A DNA stretch of 64,000 bases from Lepeophtheirus salmonis (Eukaryota; Arthropoda; Copepoda; Siphonostomatoida; Caligidae), in NCBI RefSeq assembly GCF_016086655.4, contig NC_052132.2, positions 15,874,805-15,938,804 of the forward strand. Direction: 5' to 3'. Positions within the stretch are counted from its first letter, which is position 1. Each line of letters starts with the position of its first letter. Under the pieces are notes generated by a model. It was not told where the DNA came from. It saw only the letters and a list, made by a program, of their open reading frames with translations, and did not search any database. Of this stretch, positions 1 through 10,899 are shown in pieces. The position numbers and the translations under genes are program-made.

Positions 1-90
1 AATTGGATGATTGCAACACTTCTTATAAAGCATTGAAATAAATCGAAAAATACAAAACTATGTACTTTATTCCCTACAGAAAATATACCT
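1..90 (+). mobile_element. 3' end of a DD34D mariner, cut by the window edge
   Basis: Positions 1-60 closely match the 3' tail of the mariner relic near 13.07-13.13 kb. Both have the run ending in CTTATAAAGCATT, then AATAAATCGAAAAATACAAAA and a T-rich end. Only the last codons and the 3' terminal region lie in the window. The catalytic part would be upstream of position 1. The assignment rests on this internal match. Confidence 0.6.
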
Positions 91-220
91 ATAAACGCAC
101 AAAAAAGTGGGGTAACCCGCCTTTATTTTCTCCCTTAAAGTCATTGTTTATAGTCACTGTTGTATAAAAATGTATTGTCCTTATTTAAAGATTTAAAAAT
201 TTGAGAATGAGCGTGATAAT

Positions 221-730
221 CCCGACAATACAAAGAATGTTTGGAATGAGAGCATCTTAGCTGTCATGACGTTTTATTAGATCAGCTGCTAGTATCTGTG
301 GGAGGAAGGAAATAAACACAAATCCCTCTCCTTATATATAAGCTTTGCTGTCATGACATTTTATTAGATCAGATGCTAGTACCCGTGACAGAAAGGAAAT
401 AAAACACAAATACCACTCCTTAAATAGCAAGGACATATACTCCAATGTCAATCTTGAAATGAAGAGGCTCTGGGATTTAAAATGTACTTGCAAATGATCG
501 TGGTACCCCTGACAATTTTAAGAATGTTTGGTAGGAGCGTAGTCTAGCTGTCGGGAGGTTTGATTTGATCAGCTACAAGTAGCTATGAGATGAGGAAATA
601 AACACAACCCCCTCAATCCGATATTATCAATGATATAGGGGTGAACGACTCCTATATGGATCTTCAATTCACTTCTGAGTAACTTATAACTCCCGGGCAA
701 ACCCTCATTGTTACTCTCCGTCTTTTTTAG
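221..730 (+). repeat. Dispersed repeat A, three tandem partial copies
   Basis: Units start near 221, 346 and 509. Shared blocks are GCTGTCATGACGTTTTATTA, ATCAGCTGC, GGAAATAAACACAAA and a later block reading AATCCTCA or similar. The same order recurs at 7.4, 19.3, 20.8, 30.2, 51.8, 52.7 and 60.8-61.3 kb on both strands. No coding frame is conserved. The third unit is the longest and reaches the CTCCGTC block. This is a non-autonomous interspersed repeat of unknown class. Confidence 0.75.
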
Positions 731-1434
731 CTGATAAATGAGTATAAACTGGGATTTTCACCTTTTCTTGATTTGTGTTACAGATTGTTTGTATGTGACA
801 TGCAAAGTCCATATCAACTCACTCTCGTTGAACAAACTTTGTAATTAACTTCTAATATAATTTTTTTATGCACGGAAATGTTTTTTTCTTTCTTCTATAT
901 ATAAAATATTTTATTATACAATTATTGTTATTGTAAAATTTATGAATTAAGCTTCAAAGTCAATAATTAATACAGATAGGAGTCAAGGCTAATATAACTA
1001 TATCATCATTGACGTTTGAAATTATTTTTCGGCCACTATATGTATATTTTTGTAAAATGCAAATAATTTTGGGTTTGTAAAATTATCAATATAATTCATC
1101 TTTGATTCTATTATTACAGCAATTTTTCACTAAGTTATGCGTACGGTTTAACATCAATAAGAGTATTTTATAAGGGTCTTTTGGTCCCTTGATTATGAAT
1201 TTAATTATGAATTTTTTTTTTTTTTAACTCTTTCATAAAGTAAACTAGGAATTGGATACCCCAAATTATATTAAAGTCGTTTAAAATACCTTTTATCGCC
1301 ATAATTTTATAGGAATGCTCCTAAAATTTCCGACCAGAGTAAATGCAAACTATTTTTTTGTTGTAGTAATGCCCATTCGAAGAAATATTTTATATGTCGT
1401 TAATAATATTAAGGGAGTTTAATTCATTTGTTTG
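731..1434. other. AT-rich non-coding DNA
   Basis: Contains long A/T runs and short T homopolymers (for example near 1210). No open frame of note, RNA gene or recognised repeat seen. Confidence 0.6.
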
Positions 1435-1442
1435 TTTTAGAT

Positions 1443-1624
1443 CACTGGTTCTTAATCTTGTTGGAGGTAGTGAAGCCTTCCAGTTTCATATTAATATTCA
1501 CTGAACCCTTCTTCATTGGTGGAGCATGTCATCCCAAATCATGTATGTTCTGACCTCCACCAAACGCCTGAGACTGACTCACTGAACTCATAGGGTACTA
1601 TCGAAACAAGGTCAAGAACCACTG
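1443..1624. mobile_element. hAT-type MITE (182 bp) with 8-bp target duplication
   Basis: Left end CACTGGTTCTTAATCTTG and right end (reverse complement) CAGTGGTTCTTGACCTTG form imperfect terminal inverted repeats of the hAT type. The flanking octamers are TTTTAGAT (1435-1442) and CTTTAGAT (1625-1632), which differ at one base and fit the 8-bp, TAG-containing target duplication of hAT elements. The interior has no coding frame, so mobility would need a transposase supplied in trans. Confidence 0.8.
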
Positions 1625-1632
1625 CTTTAGAT

Positions 1633-2840
1633 CCATCCTTTGCTTTTCCCTTTTTGTAATGTGAGGACTAATTGATGCTACTGGATCTGGGGATGTTTTG
1701 CCACTATATATACATACAAACGAGTTTGTACATTATAACAAAATATATCTTCCCACATATAATGTAAGATTTGAAATGGATCTCTCTCCAATTGTGTTCA
1801 ATTATAATGCGTTTCTCCATTCATTCTCGAATATATCTTGCTAGTCAATGGGGAGAAATTCTGACTATTTGACTGTGTGCAATTCCATGAGGATCGTTTT
1901 ATCCAAAAATCTTCCAAAAACCAAACCAATATTTAATCCAGCAGAAGCCCCTGAGGTCATATAGGGTAAACCGATTATACCAAAAATAATGGATTTTATT
2001 CACCACTTTTATTTCAATAACTTATCCATAACTCATTTGCATATTAAACAATCAAATGATATGAAATTTAGTCAAGCTACTGCTTGTTTTGGTCCTTGGT
2101 CTGTAATAATGACGTCATTAATCTTCTAAATATATTACATAGAAATATTGCAAAAATTGATATAGCTAAAAATAAGGTCATTCAAATAATTTTTAGGTCT
2201 AATGAATGTATCTAAGATGACACTCGCTGAAAATATCCTCGTTTAAATGAATATACGGCATACGCCATGGTGAATATATAACATTGAATTAATATCATGG
2301 TATAATAAATATTATTATTTTTTTTTTTCATACGAAGAACGATCTTGGTTTTGCTTCAATATTTAAACAGAACTAATTAGATAAAACTTTTTAAACGAGT
2401 CATTTATTAAGTTCGAGGTCACGCTCAAATTGACTTATGTAGGTTGAAGGAGTTCATAAATATTCATACTACTTTAAATATACATAAATTGTATCATTTC
2501 ATGAAAAGTCTTACGGGATTAATCCTTCTATTTGATTATAAAAAAAGATTGATTGAAAGTATCAAGATAAAAAGGCGTGGATGTTGAATATATATACAAT
2601 ATGTATTCTATATATTTGAATTGGATTTTACATTGAAGGCCACACAAAGATTATCAGTAAGGATGTTTCTGCCATAATTACTTTAAAAGTCAAACCAAGG
2701 ACGCTTTCATTGTAATGTTATGTACTTTTTGACAAAATAGTAGTATAAACTATAAGGGATAGGGTTGTAAATCTTAAGCATTTTTAGTGTGTGAGTTTCG
2801 TTTTTGGAAATATGAACAGTCTTACTCATTGACTAAAACT
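1633..2840. other. AT-rich non-coding DNA
   Basis: No open frame of note. The stretch near 1965-2010 weakly resembles 5760-5800 (both contain a GGGTAAA..CGAT..ACC.AAAATAATG pattern), suggesting an old low-copy repeat. Nothing else recognised. Confidence 0.5.
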
Positions 2841-2844
2841 GTAT

Positions 2845-3005
2845 TCAAAATTCGTTTATTCCTGAAAAGAGAACATCTAAGAATAAAGTAATCACTAGTG
2901 CGTGAAATACTGAGAGTAACTCTGAGGATTATTTTTTTTTGAGTTATAAGTGTATTAAGAATCGACCTCAATGTAATTCCTTCTTATGTCATAGCTTCTT
3001 ACAAA
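2845..3005 (-). repeat. Dispersed repeat A, degraded copy
   Basis: Read on the minus strand it has the 3' part of repeat A: AATCCTCAGAGTTACTCTCA, then the equivalent of TCTTTTCAGG. The blocks AACATCTAAG and AGAATCGACCTCAATG on the plus strand match their counterparts at 51.9 and 33.1 kb. It stops a few tens of bases before the mariner at 3039. Confidence 0.5.
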
Positions 3006-3038
3006 GTGCCACTTGCATTTACTTATTTCATCTTTATA

Positions 3039-3919
3039 CAGGGAGCGGGGATCAAATTGTCGCCAAAATATTTTTCTACAAAAAACAACACAAAATATAC
3101 ATTTTTTAACTTTTTTATGGAAAATCAAAACTATGACGAGCATATAGGTATAGAGTAGCCATTCATTCGATATAATCACCGTTGGCATCAATAACGGCCT
3201 CAATACGGCCTCTGAACCGGCCGCAGGCTCTTCTGACCATCTCATTGTCCATGTTGCCGAATACCTCCTTGATGGAGTCCATCAGGCTGGCCTTGGTACT
3301 ATGGGGATGTCTGTTGGTATGTCTCTCAACATAGCCCCAGACAAAATAGTCCAAAGGATTAAGGTCGGGAGAGTTAGGAGGCCACAAATCCTTGGTTACG
3401 TCATAACAGTTCTCGGTTAACCACTGCATGAAGATTTTGGACACATGGCAGGGTACTGAGTCCTGTCGCCACACCAAGGGCCTAGCCATGGCCTTCATGT
3501 ACCTGGTAGGGTCATCCTCAACCATCTTCTTCACCTTGTCGACAAAGTTGGTGTCCCTGACCTTCCTGTCAGCGCCCTCCTCCTTGGGTGCCCTCTTTAT
3601 GGTGGCATCAACATCCCAGGTGTCCTCTAGCTTCTTACGGATACGCTGAACAGTCCGTAAATTCATTCCTAAGGTTGAAGCAATCGTTGATTTCACCTCA
3701 ATTATTAACCAATGCCATGACTACGGCGGAGCTCGAAAGCTCCTCGTTCCACTTATAGCTCTTTATCTCCTCATATGATGACGGCATGATGCTAACTGAA
3801 CTACATATCGTCAGCTGACGAGAATAGCTTTCCTATTTGGTAACCAGTTTTTTATTTGATAATGTCGTCTTCAAGTTATCAAGGTTTAAAGTAGACGTGA
3901 ATCTGATCCCCGCTCCCTG
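3039..3919 (-). mobile_element. Internally deleted mariner-type element with intact ends
   Basis: The two ends share a perfect 16-bp terminal inverted repeat, CAGGGAGCGGGGATCA, read inward from 3039 and 3919. It is flanked on both sides by TA (3037-3038 and 3920-3921), the Tc1/mariner target duplication. Length is 881 bp against about 1.3 kb for a full element, and the missing part falls inside the transposase. With intact ends and TA duplication it is a well-preserved deletion derivative. Confidence 0.9.
3163..3787 (-). pseudogene. Mariner transposase, central part deleted and frameshifted
   Basis: The ATG at 3787 begins MPSSYEEIK. A frame change near 3715 follows, then an open frame reads through a helix-turn-helix region containing NLRTVQRIRKKLED. 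A deletion joins this near PTRYMKAMARPL to the catalytic end. The second acidic residue lies in WRQDSVPCH and the third in PNSPDLNPLDYFVWG, with 36 residues between them, more than the 34 of classic mariners. The segment with the first aspartate is missing, so the product cannot be catalytic. It ends GDYIE. The HTH half could still bind DNA if expressed, which is inference. Confidence 0.9.
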
Positions 3920-4084
3920 TAGCTGCTTGAAGCTAATATAATGGAACGTCACGACAGCTATGCTGCTCTTCTCCCAAATATTTTTCAAATCATCAGGGTT
4001 ACTAACAGGGGTGGGGTATAAAATAATCAAGCATGTTCCTATGATATCTTTTTGGGCCTCGTTGTTCATTTTCTGGTTTCACCA

Positions 4085-4225
4085 GAATAAAATCTCCCTT
4101 CCCTTCTCTCTTTCTATATCTCTCTTTGTCTCCCTGTCTTCACGTCTCCTTTTGTCTCTTTCTACATCTCTCTCTCTGTCTCCTTCCTTCGATCTCCATT
4201 CTTTTTTTCTATTCCCCTCTGTTCA
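4085..4225 (+). repeat. Polypyrimidine (CT-rich) low-complexity tract
   Basis: About 140 bp made almost only of C and T in imperfect TCTCTTT and CTCCTT units, for example CTCTCTCTCTGTCTCC. The open frame across it is an artefact of composition. Confidence 0.8.
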
Positions 4226-4379
4226 GCCCTGCAACGCGAGTACTCTCAGCTAAAAGAAACCCATTTATATAAGGCATTATCAAAGAGTGTTTATAATTTT
4301 TGGGGCTAAACAGCTTCATGAATAGTTGTGTTGGTTTTCTGTCCTGTCAAGAAGTTTGGTCTGGGCCAGTTTAAAATAG

Positions 4380-4860
4380 AAAGAAATTGTCCGGAGTGGT
4401 CCCAAATATAAATTATGTCTAGTCTGATTCTAGACTGCTCATAAATAGATGATAGATATACTGTTTCAGACATAATGTGAGCTTCAAAACTGTGAACATT
4501 GGTAGAATAAAATGAAGTTATTTGAAGTTAATATGAAGTTAAAAGGTATATATATATGATATATTTGTACGACTCGTGAATCAGGAATGGGAATAAAACT
4601 GGTCCATAGATTGAGATCGCTAAAAAAAAGGATCTATATATTTATACCACAAAAAATCGTTCCACGGTTTGAAAAAAAAATCATTTACGGTCTAAGATCG
4701 TAATCCAAAGTAAAATATATCTCCAAATTGATCTAGAAAAATCACTTACGACTGGACCAAAAATAAAAAAGTCTGTCTAGGACCAAGTCTTAGCAAGTTA
4801 CCAAGTTGATTTTCGATTTTTATTATTTTTTAACATATATCTTTTAAAAAATGACTATTT
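4380..4860. repeat. Degraded repeat with GGACC/GGTCC motifs (family G-like)
   Basis: Repeated ACTGGTCCATAG, GACTGGACCAAA and TAGGACCAAGTC motifs lie between AT-rich spacers. Similar GGTCC/GGACC-rich blocks occur near 18.0, 39.6-40.1 and 62.8-63.1 kb. No coding potential seen. Its boundaries are unclear. Confidence 0.35.
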
Positions 4861-4939
4861 AATGTTATGAATGTTAATGCATTTTCCTTCTCAATTTATA
4901 CTCAATACAAATATAAAAGACTGATTTATGATGGAGTAA

Positions 4940-5195
4940 CAGTCAAAATAGACCCATGCCTTATAGTCCAAAGGACCCTTCGCTATTGTCCGTATCGTTG
5001 TTCGTGGATTTTGTGGAGTATGCATCTTTTGACATCAAAATTACCGTTACATAATCAACGAAACCAAAACTGCGCTTGATTTGGCTTGAGAATCATTAAC
5101 TCAATTCCCATTTTCACCTCCTGGCTTGCGTTTTACCCTTGTTCGAAGAAAAAGTATCAAATATGGCGTATTTTCTCTTTACTGGTGTCCATCTT
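4940..5195 (-). pseudogene. Mariner transposase N-terminal relic
   Basis: On the minus strand a start near 5192 reads MDTSKEKIRHI, a stop, then YFFFEQGK. Further down in shifted frames it reads QAQFWFR, a stop, then NGNFDVK. This is the usual opening of classic mariner transposases (KxxIRHxLYxxF, then QxWFxxFRSGNFDVKD), which carries the DNA-binding domain. Several stops and frame changes are present and no catalytic domain follows. It is an old fragment. Confidence 0.65.
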
Positions 5196-5261
5196 TGACC
5201 CTTTTCAAACAATACTCAGTCAAACAACTGTCTAAGAACTTTTTTTTAAATGGAATTCTGA

Positions 5262-5712
5262 TCATTCAAAGGCCCAGGCTGGAGGGGCTGTAGTTCAAAT
5301 CAAACAAAGGAGTATTTTTTGTTCTTACTAGAAAATGTAATATTTGAAAAAAAATAAAAAATATCAAACAATTTAATATTTGTAATTTCACTAAATTTTC
5401 CAAATTTTTATTATTTTTTAACAGGTTCGAATTTATTGAAATTTTTTTCCAAATTTTTTTTTTTTTTTTGAGAATTTTGTAAATTTTCTCTGAAAAATTT
5501 TATATTTAATTTTTTTTTTCCTAAAAAAATTTATATTTGACTTTAAAATTTTTTTTCCTTAAAATTTATTTTATTGCGAAAATCAAAAAAATGTAATTTT
5601 TGTGAAAAATAATGGATTTGTTAATTTTTTTTCATACAAATTTAAGATTTGAAATTTTTGAATACAAAAAATTATTTTTATTCCATTATTTTTCAATGTA
5701 ATTAAAAGAATC
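5262..5712. repeat. AT-rich TIR-type repeat F
   Basis: Begins with CAGGCTGGAGGGGCTGTAG, matching the subterminal part of the copy that ends at 59330. It then runs through some 400 bp of alternating A and T runs (AAATTT, TTTGAAATTTTT). Sister copies lie at 15.5, 24.3, 31.5, 40.5, 41.2, 50.3 and 58.7-59.3 kb. Better copies begin CAGGGGCGTC. Confidence 0.55.
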
Positions 5713-5719
5713 CCCCCCA

Positions 5720-7400
5720 ATATATATATTATGTCTTCTATGACCTTAAGTCCATATACACAGGGTAAATCGATACCGAAAATAATGTATTTTTTTTACT
5801 ACATCTATAAAAAGTTACCTAATTTCAAGATATTTAATGCTTTGATAAACAATAACAACATTCATAATATGAACTATTATGACATAATTATTTTATTTTT
5901 ATTAAATCTACTTTGATTGATATTTAAGATGAATATGTTTAAAAATAAATTTTCTTTATATAAACAGGGTGTGACAATATTAGTTTATTTTTTTAAATGC
6001 ATGACAATTCAGCTCTAAAGGTAGTTGTAAGGTGGAAATGGTTTTATTCTAGAGGTAAGATTCTTAAATTTTTTTAGAAATACAGACAGTCAATATCAAA
6101 TGTTGGAATACTATGGAATTATCGTCGAAAGTAATTATTACCAAATATTTTCCCAACATTTTTGACACCTTTGTAAAATCCCCAATTACTAATGACATAA
6201 TCATTTAATCATACAAAATTATTGTATAATATATTTCGCTCATTATATGATGCTTTTTTTTTATAAAATAATTTTTCTCTCAAAAATCTCTCAAATGAAA
6301 GTAATTTCAAGAGAACAAAAAAAGAATAGAAAAATCACTGGGAATTAAAATACTAAAGTTCAGTTTATTCAACAATGGGGGATGTCATCTACCTGTTATG
6401 ATTTTCAAAACTGTCTAAAGCAAAACTTTAAAGGTATTGTTATATTATTTTAAAAAAACAACAGCTTCCTTTTATACATATAACTTCTTTTATTGTCTTT
6501 TGAAAAAAGGAAGTTTTTCTGTCGCAGCCTATGTATATATTTTTTATATTAAATATCGATTATAAGCATTTAATTATTCAATTGTACTGAGCCCTTTATC
6601 AAAATACAAGGTTTTATGGAGGAAATTAACTTTAAATTGAGTAATTATTGAATGAAGATAGATAATTCTCACATATTTAAAATAACAATTAATTACAGGC
6701 CATCAATTTAAAGTGGTATAAAGAGTTTTCATGTGACGACTACATAGTTTGATATCGGGGATTTTTAGAGTCTAAACTGCCATGTTTTATAAGAGAAAAA
6801 ACCCTTTTTCCGTAATATTAAGGAAAATAATAAGATATTGGTTGTCAAAATGAAACCAACAGATTAAAGGACTTAAGCCTATCCAAATTTGTCCTTATAT
6901 TGTCTAGTTTTGAAATATAACTAATCCTAAAATGTATTAAGAAAAGGTTATTACATCGTTATATAATCTTATTTTCCTATTACAGATAAAAAATAATTAT
7001 TAAATATATTACCTTGGATTTATTTCCAATATTGTGTTTATCATTGGCATCAAGCCGTTTTCAATGAAGATGTTAAGTTATTTTTAAATATTCTATAAGC
7101 TATTTGATACAGTTTAATCAAGATTTATTGGAAATTTGACCATTTTATGTTGAAAAAATATCAAATTTGAGCCCTCATAGTTTCTTAAAGTGGCGTGACA
7201 GTTCATGTTAAAACTTTCTATAAGGAAGTCCCTAGTTATAGATTTAAATCCTTTGAGTTTTTTAGCTGGCCAGTTTTCTTTGTTTGTTTTTTAAATTGGT
7301 AATTAGAAGAATGAATTTTCTGTTCCTTAGCAGTTGTCATTATTATATTTAATTCCTGAGTACTCAACCTCCTTTCCTAAATAGATTCAATTATATTCTA
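5720..7400. other. AT-rich non-coding DNA
   Basis: About 1.7 kb of A/T-rich sequence. The 61-residue open frame at 5731-5916 is Asn/Ile/Tyr-rich, as AT-rich DNA produces by chance. No RNA gene, transposon end or conserved motif found. Confidence 0.55.
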
Positions 7401-7404
7401 AAAC

Positions 7405-7630
7405 TGATGGAACATTCGTGTGTGCTCATAAAAGACAGAGTGTAACCCTGAGGATGTTTTGCAGAGTTATAATTGTAAGTCCTTGTTAGACTCCGAGTAG
7501 AATTGGAAATCGACTTCGGAGTAATTCTCACCAATGTCCTTCTTTATTTCCTTCTCCCCCTTCTCCCTTGTCACAGCTGATTCTAGCTGATCTCCTCCAA
7601 AACATTCCTCAATTTCTCAGAGTTACCATG
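7405..7630 (-). repeat. Dispersed repeat A, near-complete copy
   Basis: On the plus strand the 3' blocks come first: GTGTGTGCTCATAAAAGACA, CCTGAGGATG, AGTCCTTGTTAGACTCCGAG and ATCGACTTCGGAG. The AGCTGATTCTAGCTGATC block follows near 7580. The order is the mirror of the plus-strand copies at 19.3 and 20.8 kb. This is one of the clearest references for the family. Confidence 0.8.
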
Positions 7631-7639
7631 TGATTTTCG

Positions 7640-8378
7640 GTTTTTTTTAACTTGCCCATTGTACACTGGATTTCCATCCCTATTCATTATATATTTTGGC
7701 GAAATTAGGAAAGATATTACTAGAAATGCTTTATCATATTTCATCAATTCATAAAAAACACACTCACAAATATATTAAATATTTTTAGTTCATAAAAGTT
7801 TGATAGAGAGGATCCTTAAATTTTATAGCACCTTATATGTTTGTTAAGTTTTTTTTCTCTCATGCTTTTCACTTCTGAAAATGGTATATTAATACACAAA
7901 TTATTTTGTCAACTCAACGTGTTTTTTTTTTGCTAAATTCAAAAATGTCTCCTTTATTGATGATTATTGACTCTTCTAAAATATTAGGAATGATATTATT
8001 CATTTCAATTCTGAGAATAGTATTTCCAATTAATATAATTTAGGATTTATCATCTCTCAGTAAAAAAATTCGTCTGTCGTAGTTACTTTTTGTTAATTTA
8101 TTATAAGAATAAAATACTGGCTACTGTAGCTATGGGGAAAAAACAGAGAAAAATAGCAGTTTTGAGATTAGAAAGGGGGAAAAGTTGGGTGAGATCAATT
8201 TTTTTTTAGTTCTTTCTTTATTAGATTTTCGTGTTCTGAATGATGAATTCTGCCTTTTTTAAGTGTTATTTCTTAAAAATTCATAGCTAAATAATAATAT
8301 AACACCTGACCTGCGAAGTCACATCTTAACAAAAAAAAGCATGTTTTTTTCTTTTTTCAAAAAAGTTGAGTTTTTTTT

Positions 8379-8412
<34 letters not shown>

Positions 8413-8440
8413 ATTATTATTTATTTTATTTCATTCATTT
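7640..8440. other. AT-rich DNA ending in a long A/T homopolymer
   Basis: No gene seen. A tract of about 30 A residues at 8380-8410, followed by TTATTATTATT, abuts the mariner relic below. It may be a simple-sequence expansion. Confidence 0.6.
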
Positions 8441-8449
8441 TTTGTTTAT

Positions 8450-8565
8450 TCACTTGATGGAGCGGAGTCCCCATAACACTTTTCAAATCATTCCTTAGCT
8501 CGAACAGTATTTTCCCCCATGAAGAAGCCCTGAAAATTTTAAACACAAAATAGTCTTTGATCCAT
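8450..8565 (-). pseudogene. Mariner transposase N-terminal relic
   Basis: The minus-strand ATG at 8565 reads MDQRLFCV, a stop, then NFQGFFMGENTVRAKE, a stop, then FEKCYGDSAPS. The ending is the mariner hallmark (E..YGDxAPS) before the HTH linker. The same leader and start recur near 49.66-49.84 kb, so both come from one family. No catalytic domain follows; the relic runs into the simple repeat. Confidence 0.6.
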
Positions 8566-8639
8566 TGTTTTGGACATAACAAAAGTAACGTCAGACTTAG
8601 CACAATAACTCAACAACTAAAGAAGAAATTGTGATGAAT

Positions 8640-9080
8640 ATTCAGTAGTACCATAAGTCTTACTCCTGCCTTCTCCTCCCACTTTGCACAATACCCATCG
8701 CTCAGAATAGACATGAAAGCAAAATCTGCAAACAATCCGAAAAGTTGAAACATTTAGAAATTCAATAAATATAAGAAAATCGATCATTCTCGGATTAGGG
8801 TATTAGTTCCATTCTGATAGCTAATTATTTAATAATTTATATCAAATATGAAAGTCTCCATTGGGGATTAAAGATCTGCATGTAAGGCAGATGGTTAATT
8901 CGATCTGAAGTACCTCATGGTAATTTGCTTTGTGATATATTTTATATTTTGGGTTTAAGAACTCAAGTTTCTGATAATTCAATCTTCTTACTTTTGAATG
9001 ACATGGAAGGACCGTTGTCTTAATATTATGAGTTTCTCGGTGATTAACTTCAATTATTGGCAGAATACTCATGTTGTTAT
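8640..9080. other. No gene recognised
   Basis: Overlapping open frames of about 82 residues run on both strands around 8842-9249. Neither matches a family I know over most of its length. Confidence 0.4.
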
Positions 9081-9086
9081 TTTTAG

Positions 9087-9187
9087 TCAAAAGTGCATTG
9101 ATTATAAAGTTCAGAAACTTCCTTCGATGGGATTGGCTTCTTTAAAGAAGATTTACTTGTCAAACAACTATTCATTAAATCAAGAAG
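9087..9187 (+). other. Candidate leucine-rich-repeat-like exon (weak)
   Basis: After a pyrimidine-rich TGTTATTTTTAG (possible splice acceptor ending 9086), an open frame in the second phase contains KVQKLPSMGLASLKKIYLSN followed by NYSLN. The spacing LPxxGLxxLKKIYLxxxYSL resembles the last leucine-rich repeat of glycoprotein-hormone-type LGR receptors, as I recall that family. No GT donor is convincing downstream and no neighbouring exon was found. Chance similarity is quite possible. Confidence 0.2.
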
Positions 9188-9189
9188 AA

Positions 9190-10380
9190 TATTATTTTGT
9201 TGTACACTATCTGTACATTGAATCGCTTTGTTTGTATCTCAAACATTAAAACTCATTAGGACAGCATTTTCAGAATAAATAGATTTATGCAGTTTAATAG
9301 TTCTATAAAAATTAATTTTATGACCATCAAAATTCTTGGAAAAACAAGCCCTGTATTGAAAAAAAAATTATATATATAACTCATTGGACAATAGTGATAA
9401 AATAATTCGTTGAGTGATAAAACATTACCTCATAGCCTAAAAAGCCGAGGATTCATATTTTTTTTAATGATATAGAAATGAGTACAAATGGAAAAATGGT
9501 TTGTTTCTACATGCTTTCATACCAAACTTAGTTGGGGCACACACTGAGGGCCCTTGCCGAAGAACTCTTTAGAGGAGAGACTCCTTTCGACATGGGATTA
9601 TTTTATCGTCTTTTTATTTCTTCTATTGTGCACAATTCTTTATTGGCAGATGTGTTCCTTTGAAGAGATGAAAAGTCACCATTTCACAATTCAATCACCC
9701 TACAGAACTCATCCTTTCTTGTGGCAAAATGTAACAATCTTTTGTTACTCTAGATGGTAATGATCAATCCTTTGGGCATGATGCATTTTTTCGAAGGGAT
9801 TTCTTCATGTTATTGCTAATGATCACTTACCAATTCTTCGTCAGTAATCCTTCATTTAACCTAAATATGTTGATAACCCTTGCTACTTTTTAGTTACTGT
9901 GGGCTATACTTTGATATAATTATTGTTTTACCTTGATTTTAATCCCTATGAATATCTATTTTATTTAGTACTTTATTTAGGGCTGTAATGTGCTTATCAA
10001 CAAATGATTTCTTTTATAATAAAAAAATCACTTTTGAGATCATTAAATTAGAAATAGGGGAGGTCTATGTTTACCCTACTCAACGTGAAATACCTCCTTG
10101 GGAAGATGCCATCAGAGTTATTTGAAATATGGAACTTAGAACAATAGGGGAGAGGCCTGGAGAAAATTGACAGTTAGGAAACTTGCACGTGAGAAAATTG
10201 TCCATATTTTGATCAAACTTCATCATGAATACTAACACATTATAAATTCGCTTAATAATATGAGTGACAAATATCCAAACATATTTGTTTGTTCCATCTC
10301 CCAAGGGAGTACCTTCAAGTGTGAGTAATATTATTGCAATATAGGAGGGGGATAAATAGCTCAGGGCCTCTTAAAATATG
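9190..10380. other. No gene recognised
   Basis: Includes a short frame near 9560-9655 (ELFRGETPFDMGLFYRLF) and a 74-residue minus-strand frame at 10080-10304. Neither has a motif I can name. The rest is AT-rich. Confidence 0.4.
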
Positions 10381-10384
10381 AATG

Positions 10385-10570
10385 AATACTCTCCGCCTTC
10401 GGATTGGCCAGTGTCCTAGGGGTAGTGTGGGATTGTTAATAACCACCGCCACAAATACATACAAGGAACCCATCTAATACCAAAAAATAGTTTCAAGCCC
10501 TCGGATTGGGCACGGAAGTCTTGGTTGTGTCAAAAACCAAGCGGCATGGACCCAATCAACATGGTGCATG
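10385..10570. repeat. GC-richer segment with a diverged internal direct repeat
   Basis: CCTTCGGATTGGCCAGTG near 10396 and CCCTCGGATTGGGCACGG near 10498 repeat about 100 bp apart in a segment richer in GC than its surroundings. No frame or RNA fold is convincing. It could be part of an unrecognised retroelement. Confidence 0.35.
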
Positions 10571-10899
10571 TCTCACTTTTACTTAAAAAAGATTAAAATC
10601 TTATAGGCTAAGTTTGTTCAATGTATACTTTTAATGATTAATAGTGTAAGGCCTTTTCGCGGAGCGAGGACGGTATTCTATATTTTGTACAATCCATAAG
10701 ATGGCTCTGGCATTACCTCAGTACCTGTCATTTTACAACCTCCGTGACTCTCATGATGCACCCACGAAATCCGAGAACTTGTGTGATAATACAAGTCAAT
10801 GTACTTTTGAGTGCGATCTGAGCTCTGAATTTTTTCTTTGTTTTACGTATGACGCATTAATTTATTGGATACTCTGTTATTAATCTTCTTTATATTTGC

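Noticed and set aside
221..730. CRISPR-like array
   Set aside because: The repeat units are over 100 bp, diverged and unevenly spaced, and the setting is eukaryotic.
2955..3245. 96-codon minus-strand frame across the mariner's 3' end
   Set aside because: It overlaps the real transposase frame and the terminal repeat. Its content is a shadow of the transposon plus AT-rich flank.
4085..4253. Ser/Leu-rich frame with apparent signal-like run
   Set aside because: It is produced by the CT-rich low-complexity tract.
10395..10560. tRNA-derived SINE
   Set aside because: TGGCCAGTG only loosely resembles an A box and no B box or clover-leaf fold was found.
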